In this document: positions 48,193-56,235 of the stretch, piece after piece
Layout of the letters: every line of letters begins with the position of its first letter
Numbering within the stretch: the stretch's first letter is position 1
Source of the DNA: Streptomyces sp. col6
Lineage (GTDB): Bacteria > Actinomycetota > Actinomycetes > Streptomycetales > Streptomycetaceae
NCBI RefSeq assembly: GCF_008042035.1
Contig: NZ_RDBL01000013.1
Location: 1,145,540-1,209,539 of the forward strand
Reading direction: 5' to 3'
DNA: 64,000 bases
Program-made: the position numbers and the translations under genes
Notes under the pieces: model-generated
What the model was told of the DNA's origin: nothing
What the model saw: only the letters and a program-made list of their open reading frames with translations
Databases searched by the model: none

Positions 48193-48821
48193 TGACCGCC
48201 CGCATCGACCACCTCGTCACCTCCGGCACCTTCGCCCTCGACGGCGGCGAGTGGGACGTCGACAACAACGTCTGGATCGTCGGCGACGACACCGAGGCCG
48301 TCGTCATCGACGCAGCCCACGACGCCACCGCCATCGAGGACGCCCTCGGCGGCCGTACGCTGCGCGCCATCATCTGCACCCACGCGCACAACGACCACAT
48401 CGACGCCGCCCCGGCCCTCGCCGACGCCACCGGCGCGCCGATCCTGCTCCACCCCGACGACCTGCCGCTGTGGAAGCAGACCCACCCGGACCGGGCGCCC
48501 GACGGCGAACTGACCGACGGCCAGGAGATCACCGTCGCGGGCACCACGCTGACGGTGCTGCACACCCCGGGCCACGCCCCGGGCGCCGTCTGCCTGTACG
48601 CCCCCGAGCTGGCCACGGTCTTCACCGGCGACACGCTCTTCCAGGGCGGTCCCGGCGCCACCGGCCGGTCCTTCTCGTCCTTCCCGGTGATCGTCGACTC
48701 GATCAGGGACCGGCTGCTCACCCTCGACCCCGCGACCGAGGTACGCACCGGGCACGGCGACTCCACCACCATTGGCGCGGAGGCCCCGCACCTGGACGAG
48801 TGGATCGCCCGGGGTCACTAG
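48192..48821 (+). CDS. Metallo-beta-lactamase-fold hydrolase (mycothiol thioester partner)
   Basis: 209 residues. Metal-binding motif THAHNDHID, downstream ligands in HTPGHAPG and FTGDTLF, and RTGHGDSTTIGAE at the C-terminus: a glyoxalase-II-type enzyme. Directly coupled to mscR (TGATG overlap), the arrangement also seen from memory in mycobacteria. Inferred role: hydrolysis of the S-formylmycothiol made by MscR to formate and mycothiol. Confidence 0.9.
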   Translation: MTARIDHLVTSGTFALDGGEWDVDNNVWIVGDDTEAVVIDAAHDATAIEDALGGRTLRAIICTHAHNDHIDAAPALADATGAPILLHPDDLPLWKQTHPDRAPDGELTDGQEITVAGTTLTVLHTPGHAPGAVCLYAPELATVFTGDTLFQGGPGATGRSFSSFPVIVDSIRDRLLTLDPATEVRTGHGDSTTIGAEAPHLDEWIARGH

Positions 48822-48824
48822 GGC

Positions 48825-49763
48825 CTAGTCCTCTTCCGGCCACGCGGAGAGCCGCAGCCCGCTCTCGAAGCGGTGCGGCTCTCCGGTGACGGGGTCGGTG
48901 AACTCCAGCAGCCTGGCCAGGAGTTGCAGCGGTCGCGAGAAGTCACCGGGCGCGGCGTCCGGCAGGACCGCCGGATAGACCGGGTCGTTGACCAGCGGCA
49001 GGCCCAGACTGTTCATGTGCACCCGCAGCTGGTGGGTGCGCCCGGTGGCGGGCAGCAGCCGGTAGCGGCCGAGCCCCTGCCGGTGCTCCAGCAACTCGAT
49101 CCGGCTCTCGCTGTTCGGCTCCCCGGACTCCTCGCGCGCGGCGAGCACCCCGCGCTCCTTCACGATGCGGCTGCGCACCGTACGCGGCAGGTCGAGCCCG
49201 GGATCGTACGGGGCCACCGCCTCGTACTCCTTGCCCACCAGCCGGTCCCGGAACAGCGTCTGGTAGGCCCCGCGCTCCCCGGGCCGCACCACGAACAGCA
49301 CCAGCCCCGCCGTCGCCCGGTCCAGCCGGTGCGCGGGCTGCAACCGCGGCAGGTCCAGATCGCGGCGGAGCCGGGCCACCGCCGTCTCCGTGATGTGCCG
49401 GCCGCGCGGCATCGTCGCCAGGAAATGCGGCTTGTCCGCGACCACCAGGTGCTCGTCCCGGTACACCACACCCACCGGGAACGGCACCGGCTCCTCCGGG
49501 GCGAAGTCCCGGTGGAACCACAGGTAGCGGCCCGCCGTGTACGGCTCGTCGCCCAGGACCGGGCCCTCCGTGGAGACGAAGCGGCCACCCGCGAGCAGTG
49601 CCTTCACCCGGTTTGCGCCGATAGCCCCGGCGAACCGGTCCAGCAGATGGTCCCGGACCGTCGCCCACCGCCCCTCCGGGTCGGCCGGAAGCCGCACCCG
49701 GACCGGGTCGACGCCGTCGCGCTGGGGGAGCGGCGATGGCGGCGGCTTCGCCCGGCCCCTCAC
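48825..49763 (-). CDS. RluA-family pseudouridine synthase
   Basis: 312 residues. Catalytic Asp in AHRLDRATAGLVLFV, the S4-like N-terminal part (DHLLDRFAGAIGANRVKALLAGGRFVSTEGPVLGD), and RLLPATGRTHQLRVHMNSLGLPLVNDPVYP. It isomerises uridine to pseudouridine in rRNA or tRNA. GTG start at 49763. Three bases from the convergent metallo-hydrolase stop. A 10-bp inverted repeat (49775-49784/49805-49814) lies directly upstream. Confidence 0.93.
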   Translation of the reverse strand: MRGRAKPPPSPLPQRDGVDPVRVRLPADPEGRWATVRDHLLDRFAGAIGANRVKALLAGGRFVSTEGPVLGDEPYTAGRYLWFHRDFAPEEPVPFPVGVVYRDEHLVVADKPHFLATMPRGRHITETAVARLRRDLDLPRLQPAHRLDRATAGLVLFVVRPGERGAYQTLFRDRLVGKEYEAVAPYDPGLDLPRTVRSRIVKERGVLAAREESGEPNSESRIELLEHRQGLGRYRLLPATGRTHQLRVHMNSLGLPLVNDPVYPAVLPDAAPGDFSRPLQLLARLLEFTDPVTGEPHRFESGLRLSAWPEED

Positions 49764-49774
49764 CGGGGGCTCCC

Positions 49775-49814
49775 GCCCGGCACCGGAATGCTGATCGTTC
49801 TCATGGTGCCGGGC
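49775..49814. repeat. 10-bp inverted repeat at an island boundary
   Basis: GCCCGGCACC (49775-49784) and GGTGCCGGGC (49805-49814), 20-bp loop. It lies between the pseudouridine synthase start and an SDR remnant; it may be a terminator for transcripts entering from either side or a recombination end. Confidence 0.6.
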
Positions 49815-49842
49815 ATCCTTTCACGGAGGCCGGGGCCTCTGG

Positions 49843-49920
49843 ATGCGAATCTGCGTCAACACGGTCCTGTTCATCACGGGACAGTCCGTCCACGTCGACG
49901 GCGGCTGGCTGCTGCACTGA
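49843..49920 (+). pseudogene. Remnant of a short-chain dehydrogenase 3' end
   Basis: The frame ending at 49920 reads NTVLFITGQSVHVDGGWLLH and stop, the near-invariant C-terminal segment of SDR enzymes (ITGQ-x-x-xVDGGW). No Rossmann fold, Ser-Tyr-Lys motif or other SDR part precedes it within the gap; upstream bases are an inverted repeat and the pseudouridine synthase start. So ~90% of an SDR gene has been lost by deletion or recombination. Confidence 0.8.
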
Positions 49921-49950
49921 GTCCATCAACAAGCAAGGAGAAAAACCGAA

Positions 49951-50388
49951 ATGATGGAACGAGTCCGTGCTGTCCTCGTCACCGCAGACGACACGATGCT
50001 GGTGATCCGCCGTACCCGGCCCGGGATTCCCGAGTACTGGGTCCTGCCCGGTGGCGGCGTCGAGCCGACTGATGAGTCTCGCGAGGCGGCCCTCCACAGG
50101 GAGATCCACGAGGAGATCGCGGGTAAGGCCGAGATCATCCGTCTGCTGCACACGATGGAGTCCGACGACGAGCGTCAACTCTTCTACCTCGCCCGCATTG
50201 CGACCTGGTCCTTCGACGACCGCACCGGTCCCGAGTTCAGTGCCGAAGGCCGCGGTGAGTATGCGCTGGAGGAGGTCCCGCTGAGCCTGGAGGGCCTCGA
50301 CGGTATCGACCTCAAACCCGAGGACATCGTCCACGTCCTACGGGGAGCCATCAGGGCCGGAAGCCTCGGAGTCGAGGCATCGATCTGA
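49951..50388 (+). CDS. NUDIX hydrolase (MutT-like)
   Basis: 145 residues. Complete NUDIX box (G-x5-E-x7-REIHEEIAG in GVEPTDESREAALHREIHEEIAG). Substrate unknown. AAGGAG at 49935-49940 with a 10-base spacing. Codon use is less G/C-biased than that of the surrounding genes (for example more T-ending codons), and it lies between an SDR remnant and a strong terminator, suggesting recent acquisition. No neighbour on the same strand. Confidence 0.9.
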   Translation: MMERVRAVLVTADDTMLVIRRTRPGIPEYWVLPGGGVEPTDESREAALHREIHEEIAGKAEIIRLLHTMESDDERQLFYLARIATWSFDDRTGPEFSAEGRGEYALEEVPLSLEGLDGIDLKPEDIVHVLRGAIRAGSLGVEASI

Positions 50389-50407
50389 GCCTTCGAGTGC
50401 GTCGGCA

Positions 50408-50449
50408 CGTCACCAGGGCCGACTCCGAGGTGAGTCGGCCCTGATGACG
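50408..50449 (+). terminator. Strong hairpin terminator after the NUDIX gene
   Basis: CAGGGCCGACTC (50414-50425) pairs perfectly with GAGTCGGCCCTG (50432-50443), loop CGAGGT. After one mismatch CGTCA (50408-50412) pairs with TGACG (50445-50449). The region from 50450 to 50621 shows no convincing gene. Confidence 0.85.
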
Positions 50450-50621
50450 TCGCTACGTGTTGTTGGCTCGGCGCTGGAGGCTCTGGGCAGCAGCACCGGG
50501 AGGTGAACCGTGCCCACGGCTACTCAGGTTGCACTGCGCTGCTACTGGACCAGCCGGAGCACAGGCCCCTGTTCCTGCACGCCCAGCACGTCCTGCAACT
50601 CGCGCTCTGGACTTGGCAAGC

Positions 50622-51797
50622 TCAGGACGCCGGCAACGTCAGCTTCTGCGGGGCGCAGCCGATCCGCCGGGCCTCCGCCGCCGCGTACGCCGGCAGCAGG
50701 TCGCGGGTGAACGTGAACCGGCCGCCCTCGTCCGTGGGGCGCAGCTGCTCCAGGACGAACATCACCTGGCCGGTCTGGCAGACCGCCCGGTACACCGCGC
50801 GGTTCCCGCCGATCCGCCCGTAGCCCTCGGATCCCTTGACGGGTGAGCCGGAACGCAGCGAGTCCCAGGAGTAGATCTCGGCCAGGACCGGGTCCTCCAC
50901 CGTCGTCAGCCGGACGGACGCCTCGCGGAACGAGGTGCCCGCCTCGCAGACCCGGGCCGGGCCGCCCTCGCCGCCGACGCGGGACTCCTTCAGGTCCTTG
51001 CGGTACGCCGCCGGCAGCGTGAGGCCCTTGATGCCGCAGAACGCGGACGTGTCGGCGTCGTCCCACTCCACCGGCGCGGGCAGGTTGCGCGGCTCCTGAT
51101 AGGTGCCGGAGCAGCCGAACTTGTCGATGACCCCGTTGGCCGCGTCGACGAGCGCCCCGGTCAGGGCGTTGCGGTCGCGCAGGTTGTACTCGGAGGAGAC
51201 CTCGAAGCCCGCCCGGCCCATGCCGATCTCCACCACCGTGGGCCCGGTGAACTCGTCGCGCCCCGTGCAGGCCTGCGGCAGCGCGATCCAGGCGCGCGAG
51301 GGGGACACCATGCCGGGCAGCCCGTCGCCGAGCCACACCATGCCCGAGGAGAGGAACTCGGCGGGCCAGTCCTGGGCGTCGGTGCCCCGCAGTCCGTCCA
51401 GCCGGCGCACGCTCACGGTCACCTGGCGCAGGGCCCGGTCGCCGTCGTAACTGGTGATGCGGCACTGGCCGTACGAACCGCCGTCGCCCATCGGGTCGGT
51501 GCGCAGCGCCTGCTCGTCGACCTCGGTCCTGCGGTCGCCGAACAGCGCGTCGACGGAGCCGGAACGCAGCGAGTCCCAGCAGGGCGAGGGCCCCAGCAGC
51601 GGAAACGTGTCCGTGCGCCAGGCGACCGTACCGGCGCCGACGAGCGCCCCGGCCAGCGCGGCGGCGGTGACGGCCCGTGCGGTACGGCTGCGCAGCAGCC
51701 GGCGGACGAACGAGGGCCGGGGGGTCTGCGGCGGGGCGGGGTTCCCGGGAACCGCGGCGTCCTGCCCGTGCTCCGCCTCGGCTCCGGTGTCCGTCAT
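50622..51797 (-). CDS. Membrane-anchored Cys-containing protein, paralog A
   Basis: 391 residues. A ~40-residue cytoplasmic segment rich in Pro/Ala precedes one membrane helix (ARAVTAAALAGALVGAGTVAWR), and the remainder is extracytoplasmic with eight or so Cys. The sequence CWDSLRSGS after the helix returns as SWDSLRSGS near the C-terminus, so the exterior part may be two related repeats. It shares layout with the upstream gene product (Cys-Trp after the helix, ending ARRIGCAP vs GKRIGCGS). No known family is recognised. ATG 51797 is chosen because GAGGAG lies six bases upstream. It is probably cotranscribed with paralog B, 14 bases away. Confidence 0.75.
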   Translation of the reverse strand: MTDTGAEAEHGQDAAVPGNPAPPQTPRPSFVRRLLRSRTARAVTAAALAGALVGAGTVAWRTDTFPLLGPSPCWDSLRSGSVDALFGDRRTEVDEQALRTDPMGDGGSYGQCRITSYDGDRALRQVTVSVRRLDGLRGTDAQDWPAEFLSSGMVWLGDGLPGMVSPSRAWIALPQACTGRDEFTGPTVVEIGMGRAGFEVSSEYNLRDRNALTGALVDAANGVIDKFGCSGTYQEPRNLPAPVEWDDADTSAFCGIKGLTLPAAYRKDLKESRVGGEGGPARVCEAGTSFREASVRLTTVEDPVLAEIYSWDSLRSGSPVKGSEGYGRIGGNRAVYRAVCQTGQVMFVLEQLRPTDEGGRFTFTRDLLPAYAAAEARRIGCAPQKLTLPAS

Positions 51798-51811
51798 GGG
51801 GTTCTCCTCGT

Positions 51812-52876
51812 TCACGCGTCCTCACCGCTCCCGCAACCGATGCGCTTGCCCACGGACTCGACGAAGCGGTCGAACACCCGCTGGTCGGAGGGGCGGCCGC
51901 GGTCCTGGAGACCCGCCTCCACATGCCCGTAGAACACCGTCTGCCGCCCGCCGCAGCTGCGGCGCACCAGGCCCTGGTCCGAGCCCTCCGGCAGGCCCTT
52001 GAACAGGTCCACCAGCCGGCTCCGGCCGGCCATCACGTACTGCGCGGACGGCTCGTCGGGCATCCGCCGGGTCTTCCACACCACCGAACACGTCTGGAGC
52101 CGGTCGGTGACCGCGCCCACCTGCTCCTTGTAGCGGGAGCCCTCGCCGTAGTCGAAGTTCATCCCGGGGATCCGGCACAGCGGTGACGCGGCGGACTCCT
52201 CGTCCTCGGCCACCGTCACCATCGGGGAGCTGCTGCGCAGAGGCTGTGCGGGTGCACATCCGGCCTTTTCCATACCGGTGTCGGCGGCGTCGAGCAGCAT
52301 CCGCAGGACATCGGCGCGGGTGCCGATCGTGAACGGCATGGCGACCTTGCCGAGATGCCCGTCGCCGGTGCTCCCGCCGCGGATCGTCACCACGGTCGGC
52401 CCGCCGTCCCGGTCGCAGGACGACGGCAGCACCAGCATGCCCCGGTCCCCGGCGACCAGCCCTTCGAGCCCGTCCGGCAGCGGGGAAGCCGAGCCGTGGA
52501 AGTACCGGGCCAGCCAGTCCCGGTGCCCCTTCACGTCGGCGGGGACGGGCCCGTACTCCAGGGTCACCGACTCCTCGAAGGTCAGCGGCTCGTCGGAGTC
52601 GTCGTCCTCCACCTCGGAGGTGACGGACACCGTGCAGGTCCCGTGCGGGCGGGCGGCCGAGGGCGCCGCGGACTGGGTGGAGCCGCGCTCGGAACCGGAC
52701 TTCCCGAGCGTCTCGTCGCCCAGGAAGTAAGGACCGCTGTTCTGCTCCCACGCGCCCCAGCAGTAGCTGTCGCGGAACGGCCGGCTGTCCGTCGCCCACA
52801 GGGTGGTGCCCGCCGCCAGCACGGCCGCGACCACCACCCCGGCGATGACCGAGGTCCGTCGTCCACCCATGCCCAT
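51812..52876 (-). CDS. Membrane-anchored Cys-containing protein, paralog B
   Basis: 354 residues. A short basic N-terminus (GMGGRRTS) and a membrane helix (VIAGVVVAAVLAAGTTLWA) are followed by an exported domain starting SYCWGAWEQNSGPYFLGDE with several Cys (CTVSV, SSCDRDGG, GCAPAQ, PLCRIPG, QTCSVVW, RRSCGG, IGCGS). Paralogous to the next gene but diverged. AGGGGGA lies six bases before ATG 52876. It is divergent, with a 265-bp gap, from the NTPase-rich cluster; a functional connection is possible but unproven. Confidence 0.75.
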   Translation of the reverse strand: MGMGGRRTSVIAGVVVAAVLAAGTTLWATDSRPFRDSYCWGAWEQNSGPYFLGDETLGKSGSERGSTQSAAPSAARPHGTCTVSVTSEVEDDDSDEPLTFEESVTLEYGPVPADVKGHRDWLARYFHGSASPLPDGLEGLVAGDRGMLVLPSSCDRDGGPTVVTIRGGSTGDGHLGKVAMPFTIGTRADVLRMLLDAADTGMEKAGCAPAQPLRSSSPMVTVAEDEESAASPLCRIPGMNFDYGEGSRYKEQVGAVTDRLQTCSVVWKTRRMPDEPSAQYVMAGRSRLVDLFKGLPEGSDQGLVRRSCGGRQTVFYGHVEAGLQDRGRPSDQRVFDRFVESVGKRIGCGSGEDA

Positions 52877-53141
52877 CAGATTCCCCCTGGCAAACAGCGA
52901 AGATCACACAAAACGACGATGCTACGACGTGTGCGTTCGCTCGGGGGAAGAGGGGTGAAGAACCGGTTCGCCAGGGCGTGTTGTCCGAGATCGCCCACCC
53001 ATCCGTCCGAACCCTGACCCCGGCGCCCGCCGTTGTGTCACCATGACGCCTCCGGAGGCGGGCGCCTGTGGTCAGTGACCGTGCGCGGAGGGTGACTCCT
53101 CCGGGCGGCGTACCGGGACCGAGCAGCGAGGGGGTCGGGGT

Positions 53142-55031
53142 TTGGCGAGTGGAACCGGAGTGGTGTGCCCGGTGTGCGCGACGCCGGACACGGGCGGGCA
53201 GGAGTGCGCCGGCTGCTCCTGGCGGATGTGGGACGACCCGGTCCTGGGCGCCCTGACCGACGACGACCGGGAAGCCGCCCGGACCGCCCTGCGCACCGCC
53301 CAGCACACCTGGGACCTGCGCGCCGCGACGCTCTCCCAGGGCGACGCGGAGGGCTTACGGCGGATCGCCCCGCTGCTGCGGGCCGGACCGGCGGACCCCG
53401 CGAAGCCCGTGCCGCACCCCGAGGACTCCTTACCCCCGCACGACTCCGCCCGCTGGCAGCAGATCCTCACGGACCTGGTCGACGGCCGCATCCCCGACGT
53501 GGTGTTCGCCGAGTTCACGCCCGACCGCGTGCGCGTGATCCGGGCCGCCGCCGACAGCAGCGGCATCCCCCGGCAGACCGACGCCGGAAGCACCGACTGG
53601 GGTGCGCTGCTGCCCGTCCTTGAGGGCGACGCGGAACCGCGCAGGTTCCGGCTCGCCGGGGGCATCGGCACCCAGGAGCCCCTGGAACGCGCCGAGTTCG
53701 ACGCGGCGCTCACACGGTGGCTGCGCACCCACCCCGTGCTCTCCCGGGCCCGCACGCTCGTGATGCTCGGCCGCCGCAGCGGCTGGGTCCTGCTCGACCG
53801 GGCCGCCGCCCTGCTGCGGTCCCTCCACCGCCCGAGCGCCGAGATCGGCCCCGGGCCCGGCGAAGCCGCCGGGATCCCCGGCACGGACACCGAGGACGCG
53901 GTGCGCGCGGCGCTGCGGACCGCGCCGCTGGCCGTCGACCACTCCCTTCTGCTCGCCCGCGTGGACCGCCGCACCGGCGAGGTGCACGCCCACACCCAGG
54001 TCCTCTTCCCGGCCGGATCACGGCTGCGGCGCGGCGAGACCGCGACCGCCGAGATCACCGTCTACGGCGGACTCGCCGCCCGCGCCCCGGTCCTGCTGCC
54101 CGTCCTCGCCGGCGCACCGGGGGCCGACGGCAGCGGCGCTGTGACCCTGTCCGCGCGGCGGACGGCGCTGGCCGCCTTCGCCCCGGCCCGGCTGGCGTTC
54201 GTCCTGCACGGTCCCGGCGAGGTCACCCCGGACGAGGGTGCCGCACCCGGCACCGCCCGCCCGGAGGGCCACGCACGGGGCGAGTTACCGGACATCCCCG
54301 CCCTGCTGGGGAGCCTGCCCCGGCGCGTCATCCACCCGCCCGCACTTGAGGTGTTCCTCACCGTCGAGCTGAGCGGCACCGGCCCGGCGGAGACCGGCGA
54401 GCGGCTCACGTTCGTCCGGGACGTCATCACCGCACTGGACCGCCGCCACGGACCGGGCCTGCGCGTCGGTGTCGTCGGCCACTACGACCACGCCGTCCAC
54501 GAGAACCGTTACGGGCCCCGCCCCGTGCTCCTGCGGCGCGTCCCGGCCGGACCCGCCCGTACCGCCCTCGCCGAGCTGACCGGCTGGCGGCCCGCGCGTC
54601 GCGCGCAGGACACCGCCTCCTCGCTGGAGGACGCCCTGAGGGAAGTGGGGCGGCTCGTGAAGGGCCGGGCCCGCCCGGCACGCGCCCCGCACACCGAACG
54701 CGTCCTGCTCGTCGTCGGCCGCCGCCCGCCCGGACTGCCCGAACAGCACGAGGTGGTGCCCTCCTGCCCCCTGGGCGCCGACTGGCGTGCCGAACTCGAC
54801 GCCCTGCACGCCCGGGGGGTCCGTGTCATGGCCCGGACGGACCGGGAGACCGGGCCCGGGAAGCCCGGCCCCGTACAGCACTACGCCCTGTCCGCGTGGG
54901 ACGCCCTCGGGGCCGGCGGCTCGTTCCGTCCCGGCACCGACACGGCGGACGACGTGGCCGACGCCCTCGCCCCTCCCTGGCAGTGGGACGGCCTGCCCTG
55001 CCCGCTGGCCCTCGCCACCCCGCTGCTGTGA
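53142..55031 (+). CDS. Zinc-ribbon/vWA-like protein with three TTA codons
   Basis: 629 residues, probably first gene of the cluster. The N-terminus has Cys pairs CPVC and CAGC (zinc ribbon). The middle is an unrecognised domain; the C-terminal ~230 residues (ALEVFLTVELSGTGPAETGERLTFVRDVITALDRRHGPGLRVGVVGHYDHAV ... SSLEDALREVGRLVKGR) look like a divergent von Willebrand A domain whose metal motif is degenerate. TTG 53142 is chosen because GAGGGGG lies 6-7 bases upstream; in-frame GTGs at 53160 and 53163 are alternatives. Leu72, Leu97 and Leu382 are encoded by TTA (53355, 53430, 54285), so full expression should need the bldA tRNA. Followed after 28 bp by the GTPase. Confidence 0.7.
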   Translation: MASGTGVVCPVCATPDTGGQECAGCSWRMWDDPVLGALTDDDREAARTALRTAQHTWDLRAATLSQGDAEGLRRIAPLLRAGPADPAKPVPHPEDSLPPHDSARWQQILTDLVDGRIPDVVFAEFTPDRVRVIRAAADSSGIPRQTDAGSTDWGALLPVLEGDAEPRRFRLAGGIGTQEPLERAEFDAALTRWLRTHPVLSRARTLVMLGRRSGWVLLDRAAALLRSLHRPSAEIGPGPGEAAGIPGTDTEDAVRAALRTAPLAVDHSLLLARVDRRTGEVHAHTQVLFPAGSRLRRGETATAEITVYGGLAARAPVLLPVLAGAPGADGSGAVTLSARRTALAAFAPARLAFVLHGPGEVTPDEGAAPGTARPEGHARGELPDIPALLGSLPRRVIHPPALEVFLTVELSGTGPAETGERLTFVRDVITALDRRHGPGLRVGVVGHYDHAVHENRYGPRPVLLRRVPAGPARTALAELTGWRPARRAQDTASSLEDALREVGRLVKGRARPARAPHTERVLLVVGRRPPGLPEQHEVVPSCPLGADWRAELDALHARGVRVMARTDRETGPGKPGPVQHYALSAWDALGAGGSFRPGTDTADDVADALAPPWQWDGLPCPLALATPLL

Positions 55032-55059
55032 TCGACCGCTCCGGTACGAGGAGAGAGAC

Positions 55060-56235
55060 ATGAACGATCCGTACTACGACCCCAACGAGCCCCCGCAGGA
55101 CGCGGTCGGGCCCGCCGAACCGCCGGGTCCCGCCCCCTCGTCCTCCGATCCCGAAGCCACCACGGCGCCCTGGGGCACCCTCCCGCAGCAGCCCGACCCC
55201 GTCCCCGACTACCGGCAGGCCTCGTACTCGGCGATGGACGGCAACCTCGAACCGATGCCCATCCCGGGCGCCCCCACGGGCGTGGAGAACCCCGCCTCCG
55301 AGCGCGTCCGCATCGGCCTGTGGGGCGCGCCCCGATCCGGCAAGACGACGTACCTCGCCTCCATGGCCATCGCGGCGATGCAGCAGCAGCGCCACAGCCG
55401 CTCGAACTGGGTCATCGGCGGGATGAACCCCGAGTCCATCGAGTTCCTCAACGACGGCGTCAACCGGCTGGCGATCCGCCGCCTCTTCCCCGAGGCCACC
55501 GTGGGCCTCCAGCCGCTCTCCTGGTCCTTCCAGGGTGACGAGTCCAAGGCCGGACCGTTCAGGAGGAGCCGGGAGACCGGCTTCATCCTGGAGGTGCAGG
55601 ACGTCACCGGCGAGGCGTACCGGGGGGACGAGGCCAACGCGCTGCGGCCCAGGGTGCTGGACCAGCTGGCCCGCTCCCAGGGGCTGATCTACCTCTTCGA
55701 CCCGCTGCTCGACAGCCAGCGGGCCAGCGAGGGGCTCAACTTCCTCTACTCGATGCTCAACGAGCTGAACGCCCGGGTCCGGGACGCCGGGAAGCTCTAC
55801 CGCAACCGGCTGCCGCACCATGTCTCGGTCTGCATCACCAAGTTCGACCACCCCGAGGTGTTCCGCCCCGCCGTGGAGGCGGGCTGGGTCACGCAGAGCC
55901 TGGAGGGCAACCGGCTGCCCCGCGTCCCCGACGAGCAGGCGGCCCGCTTCTTCCAGTGGATGTGCGACGACGTGCGCGGCGCCGGTGCCCGGCTGGTGCG
56001 CGACGGCCTGGCGAACTTCTTCCACCCGTCCCGCATCTCGTACTACGCCACCTCCGCCATCGGCTTCCGGCTCAACCCGCAGAACATCTTCGACTACCGC
56101 AACTACCTGAACGTCGAGGTCATCGAGGGCGTCCCCCACATCTGCACCTCGCCCGTGCCCATCAACGTGCTGGAACCGCTGATCGACCTCGAAAAGCGCA
56201 TCCGGTCCGGCGGCACGAAGCTGTGGCAGCGGTGA
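55060..56235 (+). CDS. P-loop GTPase of the conflict cluster (DO-GTPase2-like)
   Basis: 391 residues. The first ~75 residues are Pro/Asp-rich and disordered, then RIGLWGAPRSGKTTYLASM with P-loop GAPRSGKT at residues 89-96, a G3-like motif in EVQDVTGEAY, LIYLFDPLLD, and a G4-like VCITKFDHPE (T/NKxD). It ends with an alpha-helical C-terminus. The overall form matches the Double-GTPase type found beside GAP1 proteins, recognised from memory. GAGGAGAGAG upstream of ATG 55060. Its stop overlaps the GAP1-like start (GTGA). Confidence 0.8.
   Translation: MNDPYYDPNEPPQDAVGPAEPPGPAPSSSDPEATTAPWGTLPQQPDPVPDYRQASYSAMDGNLEPMPIPGAPTGVENPASERVRIGLWGAPRSGKTTYLASMAIAAMQQQRHSRSNWVIGGMNPESIEFLNDGVNRLAIRRLFPEATVGLQPLSWSFQGDESKAGPFRRSRETGFILEVQDVTGEAYRGDEANALRPRVLDQLARSQGLIYLFDPLLDSQRASEGLNFLYSMLNELNARVRDAGKLYRNRLPHHVSVCITKFDHPEVFRPAVEAGWVTQSLEGNRLPRVPDEQAARFFQWMCDDVRGAGARLVRDGLANFFHPSRISYYATSAIGFRLNPQNIFDYRNYLNVEVIEGVPHICTSPVPINVLEPLIDLEKRIRSGGTKLWQR

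Noticed and set aside
50450..50621. Short + strand frames between the NUDIX terminator and paralog A
   Set aside because: They run antisense into paralog A, start without ribosome sites and match no family. I treat the gap as non-coding.
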